Shown: piece by piece, positions 1 through 12,927 of the stretch
Numbering within the stretch: the first letter of the stretch is position 1
Layout of the letters: the number at the start of each line of letters is the position of its first letter
Source of the DNA: Channa striata
Taxonomy: Eukaryota > Chordata > Actinopteri > Anabantiformes > Channidae
Reading direction: 5' to 3'
Assembly (NCBI GenBank): GCA_033026295.1
Contig: CM065172.1
Span: 11,391,665-11,455,664, forward strand
DNA length: 64,000 nucleotides
Program-made: the position numbers and the translations under genes
Notes under the pieces: generated by a model
Databases searched by the model: none
The model's input: the letters and a program-made list of their open reading frames with translations, nothing else
What the model was told of the DNA's origin: nothing

Positions 1-3000
1 GCATCCCAGAATGACCACGACTTTCAAAGAGTCATCACCCAAACGATTTCAAACTAATAGATCCAAAGGGAGAGGAGCAGTTCTGGCACGGACGGATGGG
101 GGGAATCACAGAGGTCTTCGGTGGCACTGAAAAAACCCACAGGACACGGCATGTTTAAATAATCCAAAACTTTTCTTTAATCATAGTTTAGAAAATTGGC
201 TGGGACCTTCAGCAGGAGACAGCTGCTCTGCCCCATAGCCATTTAATGAGATTCACTGAGGGTTTCCCTTAAAATATTTACGCTGTCCCATGGCACAGCA
301 ATATTGTCCTAGAATGAGGAGATAACAGCCAAGGAGGTGTGTTGAAGTTCTCCTAATCAATTTGCTAATTACTGGAGCAGCTATAGGAGAGGAGAGAGGA
401 GTCCCTTCTGGCAAGCTGTATTCTAATAAACGCTGAAAAATTTATTTACTCTCTTAGCCAAAAGGAATTCTGAAGAGGGATTACAGCAGAGAGCTGATTG
501 AGACAGAGCTGTGTTCTGGCTGAGGTCGAAGTCAAGGAGCAAGGAGAGGTCTCCAAACATAAAAAGATCTCTTAGGACCTGCACCTTTGCATCTGCTCTG
601 GAAACCACGATGGTAGACTTACAAACTTGGCACAAAAAGACCTGACTGCTACAGCCACATATCAACAAATATTAATGAGACTTCTGGTTCTTGCATAGTA
701 AATTATTATTGTGGGATTTATTGCATATGTATGCAGTACACTGTATAAGAAACTCCAAAAGAAAATATATATATATATAATAATATTTTTTTTTAATCGA
801 AATGCTAGTATAAGAAAATAACTTTATTGTTTCATGTCATATAAGCTATGGAGTGGTATCCTGCTCAGAGTAGAGGGCAGGAGGACTCGACATTATGCCA
901 GACGTTGTATTTGTGTGCCTGAAGCCACCCTTGTGCCCTGTGGCACAGGCTGACCCTTACTCCCAACCTCAGGGACTGAGGGTGGCCCTCGATCTGTCAT
1001 AGGACACAGTCCACATCTTCAAGGTTGGGGCAAAACCTGCCCCACCTCTTCAATGCCACACTATCTGTAATCAACCCTTTTCTCTCCTATAGCTGTAGCC
1101 AAACGCATGTTATGTGGATGAAGACAGGTCAAAGGTCAGCATAAACTAAGAGCTGGAAGGGCAATATTTTAAGCCAGTCACAAACCTCCATGAGCAGAAG
1201 TATAGTGAAGTACAGTGAAGTCTGGAGGAGATTAGACCGTTTGATACCAGGGCCTTTCAGTCACCAATATTATCTGCCACTACCTTTGGATCCGTTGCTC
1301 GAAAGAAAGGTATTTTATTTAGTCGAATTTCTTAAAAATATTGCCAAACTGAATTACATTTTAACCACACAATACTGACTTATTATTACAAAGCATCTAT
1401 CAAACCTTTAAAAATATTTTTTTGTATCAAAAAAGATTTTAAAATCTTTAAGAATTACGTGTTTCTGTTTTTTTTTACTCTGTGCAACACGTACTTCAGG
1501 ATACATTTGTGTTTTTGCCACAATGCAAAGCACAATCACAGAAAAAAAGGAAAAAACAAAACATGACCATATTAGTGTTTACAGCCTGTTTCCACGGCAC
1601 TCTGATCATTTCTGCAATAAACTTGTTTCCCTAACTCCAACAGTCCCTCTAGTGTAACTGAGCACATGGATCTGAGCACAATCCCACAGAGATTTGTGGC
1701 AAAAACAAAAACACAAAAAAACCTGTTGCTGTGACATTTTGTTCCCTCTCACCTCAACACACGCCAGTCACAATGGACCGGTGTGTATGAGAACTGTGTT
1801 GAGATCGCCATGGTGATGGCTCTTTGCCTCCCAGGGCTCCCTGGAGGGGGTTGAAGAGTTGTTGGTGGGGAGGAGGGGGGCAGTAATGGAGTAGCTTGCC
1901 AACCAAGCCTCAACCAAAGCACAAAGCTCAATCAAATGTGCATGAGCAATGAGTTTTTACTGAAAGCATCTTCAGTGTGTAAGATAGCAATATTTTCAGT
2001 CAAGTCAGAGTTAAGTCATTTTAACCTCTAAACTCAACGTAGAGTACAACAGAGCAACTGACAACACGGCAATGAAACCAGGGTGACATGTTGCAGGGAA
2101 AGTCTTTTACTCCTTAACCTTTAAAAAGGGCAAAAAAAAGAACAAAATTGTTCATGAGCAAAGGTCTGAGAACATCTGTCTCTAGATAAATCATCCTTAT
2201 ATGACAGAAAGGCACAGAGATGGCATTATACTGAAAAAGACAAAAGGGCACCCCCACTCTACACCACCAGCTCCAATTTCTTTTGCTTATTTGACTGCTG
2301 TCCATTTCTTGGACAATAAAGCCAACATATTTCCTGTAAGACCCACTAAGTCATCATCATTAAGTTTCAAAAACTCCAGCAGTACAAGAAACTCATTTTC
2401 TTCATCAAGTCAACATGGTTGGCTAAAACTACATCCAATATTTGAAAAAAAAAATTGTGAGAAAACATGTTTTTAAAGTTTTCTCAAGACAACTTATCCA
2501 GAAAGTGAAATTATCTCTGTAATAATCTGTCAGCCCTGGGATACACTAAATTATTAATTACAATTCTGAATTGTTGCGTTGCAACAAGCATAGCATTAGT
2601 GCAGTGTCAGTCATGGTGATCAGTAAATTATACTTTCATTACACTATTCTCATTCCCCAGAGAAAGCTGCAAAACACTTCCATATTATAGCAGGTAACTT
2701 TTATAAATTAGAATGCTCTGTATTGTCATGCACTTCTCTTGTTGTTTTTTTTTCTTAAAACAGACAGACCTTAATCATGCCACACATCTAGTAGCATTGC
2801 AAGCAATTTTATACCGGAATCGTTTGGACTACATGCATGGTTACATTGTTTGGCACTAAGTAAACTGGAGTTATAGATAAAAAAAAAAATAGGGCCACTT
2901 TCAATTTATTGCCTGGAAAATTGATTTTGAATCAATAATGTATTTGTTAAACCAGAAGCAATCCTAAATAATTTCTGGCAATACTAATAAGAATTTAAAT

Positions 3001-6000
3001 CAAATCTTGAGATTCTCAAAAGATCCCTACACTAAAGAGAAAAGCAGGAGTTATAACTTCAAAGATAACTTATAAGCTGAAGAAATAAAATGTATTTAAT
3101 ATTTTACTGTTTTATATATGTGTGGACATGGCAGAAATTTATCATAGCCCTAATAGTTCACAGGACTACTTAGTCATGGATATTTATTTAAGAATCAAAC
3201 AAAAAGACAACTTAAGTGAATTTCAAATCAAATAGGGCTTATCTATATACATTTAATCATCAATCAAACATTCATCCAGCTTAACAAGTATCACAGGTGC
3301 TTAGATTATAATGTGTACATTTTCAAACCCGTCTTAAAAATTGAGGAAAAACAAAACACTTACTGTACTAATTAGTGTAAGTATAAAAATCTCCTTCTGG
3401 TCTCTCTTTGGACTAAGATTAATGTTCCAGACATGCCTCACATCTGATTTGATTAATGAACAGGAATGCGTAAGTATTACTGACACTGTAGAATGCACAG
3501 GGTGACAACTCTGGACTGTAAGCTTAGTACAGTAAATGCTGAATTGGATTTCCATTAAAACAAACATGGTTGAACAACCACTACAAGTGACTGGCAATTT
3601 GCTAAATGAGTTAATTGGTCACCAGTTCATCCAATTCATCTTAAAGCTTGTTTCTGGACCACACCCAAAGAATAATGAGTTAGACATGCACAGCAGCCAA
3701 CAGTTACATTGAGTACAGGAGTGAATCCCTTATGTTGAGTGGTGCCAAAGTCAAAAACGGGCTATTTAGATTTTTAATCAAGGTTTGTACTCCGCACCTG
3801 TCAATTCTTAGTTCTTCTTCTGAAGTATTGCCGCTTACACTAAGTCTTATGGCTAATGTGGCTGTTTTGAGACTGATGCAGAAGTGTTTACTTCCTAAAT
3901 GCCAGGTGGTGCTGGCTCTGAAAAGCTACAGGCTGGGGTAAAGGGCCTAACCTTTATACAGTGTCTAAATGTCCTCATTTTCTCCTTGAACATCTATCCT
4001 TAACTGGGCTCCTCTGGTCCCCTCCCTGTCCCAGAGTGGCCAGCTGGGAACGGCGCGCATGTGCTGACGTCCCTACTAACCTTGGCCAGTGTAAGGATTA
4101 CCGTGCGTTTACACTCAATGCTCCTTCTTTCCTTAAGACTTATTAAGAATGATAATGAGCTCGAAAGGGGCAGCATGTTCCTTTCTCAACTCTGTGAAAG
4201 CTCTTCTCTCTGTCTACTTGTCTTATTCCTTTCTATTCTTCCTCTCCCCTCTCCCTGCAGTCTGTGCTGTGTCTCTCCCCTAGTCCCTGCCTCTCTCTCT
4301 CCCTCCATCCCCTCTCTCTTTTTCTCTCTCTCTCCATCGTATTGAAAGGACCCAGGACAAATTACCAAAAAGGCCATTTTCATCTATGAACTGCAGGATT
4401 TAATCGATACTTATTTCATGCCTTCAAAATCAACCCTATATTACTGTTGTCTGTGTGATTTGTTTATTTTGCTCTGGAATATTCCTTCAGTCGAAGGGGG
4501 GAAATGCACGGGATGCAATTCACCTTGAACCTCCATTATATTGGATTTCTCTACTGGCTGATCAAGCATGCAAAAAGGACATTTCCTCAGCACTAAAATA
4601 AAAACAATAATGAAGATTAAAAAAACATGTGTGCTATTTGTGCTGGTATAACAGTACGTGTTGAAGGCAGTATATTTTTACAAGGCAAAACACTATGGTT
4701 GTGGTAATGTGAATTTGTATACAAAATCATTACACTAAGGGCAATTGATAAAGCTTATGTGCAGGGATAGGAAACAAAAGTAATGGCTCTTGAAGCCTGT
4801 CAAATGCGGCATGGGATTTCTGACACTTATATGACATCAAAGACCTGAGGTCCGCAGTCAAGGTCAAACAGAAAAGGAATACACATGGGTTTAATTCTAC
4901 ACATCCCTTGACAGATGCAGATGGGTACTTATGAGACATGAGGCATTTCACTGATTGATAGGGCTGCAAGAAATATGAATGTTGGAGGCATCGTACACTG
5001 ATTAAACAATGAGATTCCCAACCAGTAGAGTGAGGCAGGAGCAAATACTACAGGCAACAATTCAAGTGCCATTTCAGAGCGAGAGAGAGAGAGAGAGATC
5101 CAATCAAAAGGCCTGGAGGACCACATTAATAAACACTAAACTAAACATATAAACCAAATCACAATTAAAACTGCACAAATGGACAATCAGCATCTCCGCT
5201 ATATCTGCTCAAGAGATTTACCTAGCTCTACTTTCACCTATAGTGACAATGAACATTTCTGAAAGAAGAATGGCACAGAGAATGACGGCAGTATGTTTGA
5301 CAGATGGATATTGCAGTGTCTCATCAATGCCAGAGAGAGATGAATCCTGTATCGCAGGCCTGACAGCGAAGGCAAGCTAGTGTCCAGCTAGAGATGGACC
5401 ACTGGAAAGCAGACACATGCTGTCACATTCCAGCGTTGCAGTGCGGGAGCACACAAGATGAAGAGCTGGAAACTGCTTCAACTGATAACCATCCAGCTCT
5501 CTTTATGTATAATGTACAAAGGTGCATGTACAATAACCCTGAAATGCACTGAAGTGAACTATTGTACCCTGTTGTCGCACCTGCTGTTGGTTGTTTTTGT
5601 GGTAACCTCATTCAAAAGAGACACCACTAAAGTAAACTTACCTTTAGTCTGCCTAATGCTTGCTATTCATATCACATAAAACTCATGGTGATTTCATGTC
5701 TAAACATGTGTTTTTAAGCTCACCTGTTTAAGTGTCAAGTGTGTGCTTGCTTTGCATGCATGAATACATCTGCAACAGTTAGGCTGCACAGCTGCTGCAT
5801 TATGAGGGTATTATGGAAAATACCTCAAAAGCACACACTAGGCACATAATAAATGTTTTTTTTCCACATTATAAAATTATTAAATCTACAACTGATTTGT
5901 GAGACAAAAATTAAATCATAAAAGGGACATCAACACTGTAAAATTGAAATAAACTTTCATGTTTACCTTGTGTTGTACTAGCAGTGGCATTTTTAATATA

Positions 6001-6480
6001 GAAGATGGCTTTCCATGAATGATCTGTTTAACCAAAGACAGGAGGGAGGAAAAAAAGGGTAATTAATTACTTTTGTGAGCTATTGCACGGGAGAGACAAT
6101 AAACCTGCCTGGTCGCCATGGATATGACATATTTGCTCTGAAAACAACACAATAATTAGCAAAGGAGAAAGATCCGGCGAGAATATGAGAACTCAGGGTT
6201 TAAAGTGCCAGTGATCTATTCCTGTCCTCATCTTCATCCCTGAGAATAATAAACACCGTGGCAGACATTTATAAATGCACAGGAGAACAAACAGTGACCC
6301 TTCCCAAAAGCATGTTAAATTAAATCTCAAATGATGGTTGTGTTTTGTAGAGATCACAACTAACCAAACACACAATATACTTACAGTGTTTTTAAACAGA
6401 TTGTTTGTTCTACAGTAGATGTAAGTCAGAAAACCTGCCTTGGAGCCACTGAGAGCAGGAACTGCAGAAAAATCATATTT
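1..6480. other. Non-coding, AT-rich DNA with no recognised gene
   Basis: No reading frame here resembles a known protein; the open frames are short and lack paired splice sites or coding-like codon use. The region holds a pyrimidine-rich tract (about 4,195-4,335), a short GA repeat (5,080-5,098) and AT-rich runs. If the promoter near 8 kb fires leftward, this stretch would be its first intron. That is inference. Confidence 0.6.
5080..5098. repeat. (GA)n microsatellite
   Basis: Nine to ten GA units in a row are visible directly. Confidence 0.9.
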
Positions 6481-6496
6481 ACCATCGCAGACACTC

Positions 6497-6520
6497 TGTG
6501 TGTGTGTGTGTGTGTGTGTG
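6497..6520. repeat. (TG)12 microsatellite followed by TCTG units
   Basis: Twelve TG units run into a short TTTG/TCTG tract ending near 6,534. This is typical slippage-prone fish sequence. Confidence 0.92.
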
Positions 6521-7311
6521 TTTGTCTGTCTGTCTGCACTGCATTGTCAGGTAGGTGTATAACATGTAAACAGCATGTTTTTTTATGAGGTTATATTTAT
6601 GGTGGGATATATTTAATAGCTCGCTGTAACTCCAAATAATTAGTGGATACATTTTTGATCATTTAGACTGCGGCTCTAAATAAAAAAAATCACGTGTGGA
6701 AATGAAGAAAATACATTTTGAAAAGTTTACAATGTAAAACAGCAGAACTTCCGCATTTCAGGCTTTGAATATTGATTGCATTTATAGTAGTTCCTCTATT
6801 TACAGTAAATGATACTGCACGGAGGCTACTACCTGTTTGGTGGCAACCAGCGGAGTTTCACTAAGTTTTTCTAAACAAAAACCGAGACTTTCGGTGAAGT
6901 CGCACCGCAGGTTCGCCTATTTCTGTCGTTTTGCAGTTCTGGAGAAGTGTCAGTGGACCGTAAGAACCTGAACTGTAGGTTCCGGCTGCTGAGAAACTCA
7001 TCAAACAACATCCTATCAGTCCCGCTGCGGCGTTTTCCCTCGAACACTGTACGACGCGTGTGTGTGTGACTGTTCGAGTTCGCCGTAACTGTGCGAAAAG
7101 TGCGAATAAGGGGAAAAAGTTGCACTTGACGGTCTCAACTTTGAAAGGACGCAGACGTTTGGTCGGCGGCGATTTTGCCCCCCGGGTCCCGGACAGCTTT
7201 GAATATGCTGTATGATTTACTAAAAGTTGAGGACAAGCTTGGTCCTCTCGCTTATATTTCCACACGTACAGTGTGTGAGAAGAGAAGCGCCAGACCCGCG
7301 GCTGTCGGCGC

Positions 7312-7332
7312 GCTGCTGCTGCTGCTGCTGCT
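7312..7332. repeat. (GCT)7 triplet repeat
   Basis: Seven perfect GCT units lie within the CpG-rich region. They are responsible for the poly-leucine and poly-alanine runs in spurious open frames there. Confidence 0.9.
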
Positions 7333-7365
7333 CCGAGGTTCAGACACACACCGTGTTTGCCGAGC

Positions 7366-7436
7366 ACCGTCCCCCTGTCCCCCTGTCCCCCACACACACT
7401 GTCCCCACACACACACACACACTGTCCCCACACTTT
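7366..7436. repeat. CCCC(CA)nCTGT imperfect minisatellite
   Basis: Several copies of a CTGTCCCC(CA)n unit of varying CA length lie in tandem. This simple repeat keeps long meaningless frames open on both strands. Confidence 0.8.
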
Positions 7437-7539
7437 GTTTAAAAGTGTTGCACGGAGACACACTTTCTGCGGAGACCGCTGCGTGCTTGGAAATGACACG
7501 GACGTGTGGAGTAGTTGAGAGGAGAAGGAAAACTCTTAC

Positions 7540-7980
7540 CTGCGCTACTTCGCTGCCTTTCGCTGACTTCCATCTAAAACGGACGCGTGTGAGTGTTCGG
7601 CGGATAGCACGTGAGCTATCATTATTAAAGTTGACAGTGTCTTTTTTTCAGTTTTTCGGGCTTTATTGGAGCATTTTCTTATTTGTACAGGGCGAGTCGC
7701 CCGGAAGATCTGCCCTGGAGACCGGCTCCAAGTGGGAAGAGGAGTCCTTAATTGAATTTCTCCGTTGGCAGGTGCTGCTTGGAAAACCTGGACTAGATCA
7801 GCAGTGGCCTCAGCGGGAAGCTTTCAAAATAAGTTGCCTTTTTGCCATCTATGATTTCAGAAACTGCATGATTGGTGTTTTCACTTCACTTAATAAACTT
7901 GGGCAAAGATCACCGGAGCAGCGGGGCATCCTATTAAAATGATATGAAACAACAACAACAACAACGTATTACGTAACTTA
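7540..7980 (-). other. Candidate non-coding first exon (minus strand) ending at a strong splice donor
   Basis: On the minus strand the sequence reads CGCAG|GTAAGAG with the last exon base at 7,540, a near-ideal 5' splice site inside the CpG-rich region. The exon would be 5'UTR. I see no long open frame with an ATG and protein-like content. The upstream end is only guessed from the E-boxes and GCTAGC cluster near 7,985-8,085. Confidence 0.35.
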
Positions 7981-8430
7981 CCGTTCACGTGACTTGTTAG
8001 CTAGGCTAATGACACATAGCTGCACGTGGAAGCTCCGCGGTGGGCTACGCCCCCTGCTCTGCTAACAAGCTTGCTAACGCTAGCTAATTTTGGCGGATCA
8101 AACAATTAGCTAAGCGGTGGAGCTTCTCTAATTTAGCTACACTGACGTTGAAATTTACTTGCCTTTCTAATCACCTACTCTGTAAAATAAATACGATATT
8201 TTCCAATGTTTATTTTTGGGTGCCACGGCCAACCCCAGACGTAAAATGCCACTAAACGTTAGCTACTGCTACTTGGTTAACAAGTCGCCACTGTCAGAGT
8301 CGGACAGCGCGCCGCCGAAGTCCCGCATCTTCTCCAGCTATTCGCTGTCATTCATCCGGATTTCCCCACAGACAGTTTCCATTATTCTGGAGCAGCTTCA
8401 CGCGCCGCCTTCGCTACAATAGTGGCTCCT

Positions 8431-11400
8431 AAAATGTAAACATTTGAACTGTCAAAGTATATGGAAGCAATAGAATCTTTTCATTTCTTAAACTAGTTTC
8501 TAAATATTATACCACTCTAACTAAATGTGTAAGTGGTGTATAAGAACATTATGTATGGCTCATAATGCCCAGAAAACCTGAGACACACGGTTTAAAGAGC
8601 CTGAATGAATTACTGTCAGAGTTTAGTAGTAGAAACTACAGTAAAGAATTTTACTGAAACAGACTAGCTACTGTAATTTCTATTATAAGCTTTACATGAG
8701 TGTTTTAGTTGTCAGCAAGTTTTATTTTTATCCCTGAGAACATTTCATTTTACCTATGGCTTCACTGCATTGGTCTGACTGCTATAGACAGGCCTATATA
8801 ATTTACTATGGGCTATATTTTTAAATAACGCGAAAGAAATCAAACAATAACTAGACTACATAAATTATTAAATGTCATCATAACTCCAGTAAAACAACAC
8901 AGTAGCGTGTAAAATACGCCAAATCTCTATTACCTGAGCCATTACCAAAAACAAAATGTAGTTTACATATTAATGTATAGTGATATAGCCTAATATAAGC
9001 TGTTTTAAGTGACTATTTACACTTTCAAATTGGCTTAGCCTGTATTTTGCTGACATTCTTTTATTGAAGTTGAGTCAGAAAGAACAACATGTACTTGTAA
9101 TGGAGTAGTTTTACATAGTGGTGAGACTTAATCAAAATAGTGATGTCGATGACACTGTGGTGAAAGGAGCTCAAATCTTCCAAACGCAGTGCGCACTTTC
9201 CCAGTACACGTAACTATTTGATCTACTGTAGACGTATTAATTAGTGCTGTTTGAAATTGAGCGTCAGATGGATTCACATTCTGCTTTGGATTAATATCTT
9301 GTTCTCAGGTGATATAGCTTTTTTGTGGTACAACTTATAGTGTCCTGTTACTTCACAAGAGCTTCTTTTTGTGTTAGTGGTGTAAATTTAGCAGATATTT
9401 GGCCACTGTTCACAATGTCCCATACAGCAGTCCATTTAAAGTTTACACTGCTATTGGCAGATTACTAATGTCACCTCCTGTCTTTGTTTTCCTTCTCTCT
9501 CTTCTTTCCTTCCACCTAACATACATCAATAATTTACTGTAAAATATTCTGTGCATGAGACTTCTTTAAGGTATTCCAGGAGCAAAGCCCACAGGAACAA
9601 CGGGGCTGTGATAATGTATTTTAAACTTGAACTTTCCTTATCTAAATTCTGCAGTCTTGTCAACTATTGACAAACAGATTATTGCCAATTAGCAGTTTTG
9701 TGGTGTGTCCTGTTGTACATAATAAAGAATCGAGGGGATCGATAGCAAATTTAACTAACAAGGTAGATAGTGCTTTAATCTCTACCTTCCTTGTAGGGTT
9801 TAGGATTGTGACCTCATTACCTCTAAAGGATCATTTTTAAGGATGTTTGTTAAATGAGTTAAATGACATATCACTATGGAGACATATCACCATGTCATTC
9901 TTATTTTAGACTCTTAAATGCTTAATCAGCTCCCTTATTAAGCATTTGTGCAACATATTGACTTAAAATGGTCAATTCAGTAAAATTTATGGATAAACTG
10001 AATAATTTCTCAGAAGTATTTTACTCCATGTTTTTAAGGGCATCATTAATATTCACTGGCTTTTTCACTCTTTTCTATAAACAAATAACCTCTACACCTG
10101 ACACTACTGGATTTGAATAAATGTAATTTTAAAATCTCTCTAACAAATACTTTAGATCTTGTTTATAGTTCATATTTATCTGGTATTATCTGTAGCCGGT
10201 GTGATAGTGGGAATGTTTAATGTTGATGAGGCCTCAAAGCTTTTGTCTCCCAGTCCTCAATGAATTCTCCTACAGTACAACTTAAAACATCAACATGATG
10301 ACACATTCAAAAATATTGATTCTCTCTATATAGTTAAGAATGTCAGAGATCAGTTTTAAAATGCACACCTTTCAAAACATAAATCTGCAAGTTATTATTA
10401 AATGTGTTATGCCCCCCCATACACACACCCCACGGTCACTGCAGAGGTCCATGCAACCCATCCATCAGTGGGTTCCTCCTGATGTTGCAATACTGTGATA
10501 CAGAATAATAAAGAAGTGAGAAAGACCAGAAAATCAATAGATTATTCTGCAGATCACTTGATTCAGTAATGATCCAGTCCATTTATCGCCAGCCGTTGAT
10601 TCATAAGGCTTGCTCTCAAGGGCGTACCCACCCCACCTCTGCCCTGCTGACTCCTTTGCCATTGCTACTACTAATTATAAAACATTAAAAGCTAATCACA
10701 CAGAAGTCCAAGGTTAGGTAAGACATACCGTTAGGTTAAACTAAACTCCATTTCATCCTGAGAGAATATAGCTTTCATACAGAAGCTCATAACAACCCAT
10801 GGTATTTTATGTAATTTTCTGCTCTGTTAACACTTTAAGACCCAGGTTCAAGCTTCCTAAAACGCTTCCCCACTTACTGCAAAACAGTCTTATTCAGGTT
10901 TTATTCTTTCGTCAAATTCAGTCATCAGTATAAAAGCATATTAATAACCACAACCCACAGGGTTTTTAAACTAAATTCCATAAAAACAAATTGGCAGTTG
11001 GCTAAGAGCTCTGTGTGAACCTGTTGTCAGGACCAGCACAAATACCAGTTGTATATTCATCAACACCAGCTCAAGTTTCACAAAGTAAGTGATACTGTAT
11101 ATCTGTAGGCCACAAAAACACAATCAAACATGGGTGTGACATTTTGTTATTTTTTGGTGGAGGACTAGTATCAAATGTGTTCTATATGCGACTGGCTGTA
11201 CCACCGGTTGTGGACCATTTTTGTGGCAAAACTGACACAAGACACATGTACCGTCCACTGGCAGGAGTCTGATTGAGGCAGACTCGCTTTCAGTCACATT
11301 GCATGAGGAGGCCAATGAACTGGCATTCACCTTAATTAAACAAAGACATGTACAAATGTCCTTTAGCAGGTGGCTGTCTTTTGGAAGTTAACAGTGGTGG

Positions 11401-12720
11401 CAGCTGCCTATGTATGGCAAACAGGGTACATTTCTGAAAAGTGATTGTGGCTGGTGAGGGAGGAGGAGGAGAGGGGAAGATTGGACAGCTGTCACCATAC
11501 CCACCTCACTGTGCTGACTTAGAGCTAAAGCTCGATCAAGCCTTTGTATATATTTTTCCAGTGCATTTCAACACTGTGTATACCTAGTGTTTGAGGCCGC
11601 ACAGAGTCACATTTGGTGTGACAGATGTACGCAGCACATGAGCAGCAGAGGGCAAGAGCTGAAATGCCTTAGCGGGTGAATTACTCTTTCCGTCAAACTT
11701 CATGGGTAAGCATGAATTTCTCATGACCTCAAGAAAATGGCACTAAGTGAAATAAGAAGCTATTCGATATACACTTTCACATCTTTTGCTAGAAGAAATT
11801 ATACAGAAATATAGTACACAGAAATGAAGTTTGAAGTCTTTGTGACTGTGGTTATTTGTCTTTTTATCCAGAGCAAACTGTTTTTCCCATCTAAGCTATT
11901 TACATGTTAAAGCAGCAGACAATAAGAGGTAGGTGGCTACTTCCTCAATCACTTCCAACAGGAAATTAAGATGTTGGTCCTGTGTGAAAACGGCAGCATC
12001 GCACCAAACTGAACTTTTCAAACAGACAGAATATTCTAACATACAATAACAGATTTTTAAAAATCCAAAGTATTCATTTGAGGTTCAAGTCTGTGCTTCG
12101 TTGTCCGTAGTGTGAAATGATGAGGAGGAAAGAGCCATTGCTTACGAAATAATTACAGAGGCTGTTGAAGCAAAAGAAAAACAAATGCTCTGCGTTCAAC
12201 AGTGCTGGCCACTGCACCATATGGCGATGATAAGACGCTCAGGTAAAATCTAATTTTAATAAATTCCTAATCAGCATGGAGGGATACTGAAACAACACAG
12301 TTAATGGAAATGTGTATAGTCAGCAAGGTCTTTCACAGCTGTGGTCTTTAATAAGATTTGAGAGGCATTACAACAACATTGCAGTCAATGTCATGTTGAG
12401 CTGCTCCCTCTGTCTGTAACTCCAGCAGAGGGAAAAAAGAACAGAAAAATAAAGGAGGAGAGGGGAGGAAAACATGGTCATCTGTTTTGAAAGGGCTGAA
12501 ATCTGATCTCTGGGGGGAGAGCCATAGTTGGAGATACTGTATAGTGCATATCATCTCTCTCTGATCATTCATGCTTTCTAATTACAGAAGGTGAGGAGGG
12601 CCATAATTTTATCATATTTGTTTTGCATCACTGCAAAAATAGAAAATGAGGGCTCGCCAAGCTGCACCAATTTACTTCATTTCGACCTTGATTAAAAGAA
12701 AATTAATTGCCACATCTCTC
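8431..12720. other. Non-coding intergenic DNA
   Basis: AT-rich and CpG-poor, with frequent stops in all frames. No RNA gene, transposon end or coding exon was recognised. Confidence 0.6.
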
Positions 12721-12723
12721 ATT

Positions 12724-12927
12724 ATGTTGGAGGCAGCATTTGATGACGCGAATGGAGAAACTCAAAAATAAGATGCAAAGGCTCAGAGGGAGTGTGAGCT
12801 CGACCTGGATGTTCAGGAGACAGCACAGTCCTCTAATGATGAAAATAACCAGGCCCTCTCCACAAAGCCATCTCAGGAAAATGTTGAAGATGTTACTGTT
12901 AATGCTGTAACTGAAGATTCTGGATAA
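12724..12927 (+). pseudogene. Broken coding-like remnant, protein not recognised
   Basis: A 68-codon frame runs from an ATG at 12,724 to TAA at 12,925-12,927 and is interrupted only by TAA at 12,769-12,771. The 51 codons after that stop read as an acidic, Q/N/S/E-rich tail with natural codon use, ending in VTEDSG. AATAAA-like words follow near 13,010. It looks like the end of a real protein with one nonsense change, perhaps an old retrocopy or a lone relic exon. I cannot assign the parent gene. It could also be chance, since no splice site or poly-A tail supports it. Confidence 0.3.

Larger units (their letters stand above)
6850..8430 (-). promoter_or_regulatory. CpG-rich promoter region, probably for a minus-strand gene
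   Basis: CpG density rises sharply against the flanking AT-rich DNA. The region holds three perfect CACGTG E-boxes (7,608-7,613; 7,986-7,991, inside TCACGTGA; 8,023-8,028). It also holds a cluster of GTTAGCTAG, GCTAAC and GCTAGC words between 7,996 and 8,265. The tardbp start region has a similar cluster just upstream. A strong minus-strand donor lies at 7,540/7,539. Together these suggest transcription starting near 7.9-8.0 kb and running left. By the vertebrate order CASZ1-CIROZ-TARDBP the downstream gene may be casz1. No casz1 coding sequence is in the window, so the name is only a hypothesis. Confidence 0.55.

Noticed and set aside
7175..7942. A 255-codon plus-strand frame and a 212-codon minus-strand frame (6,861-7,499), the longest in the window
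   Set aside because: Both are kept open by the (GCT)7 and CCCC(CA)n repeats and by CpG-rich composition. They contain no domain and overlap each other antisense.
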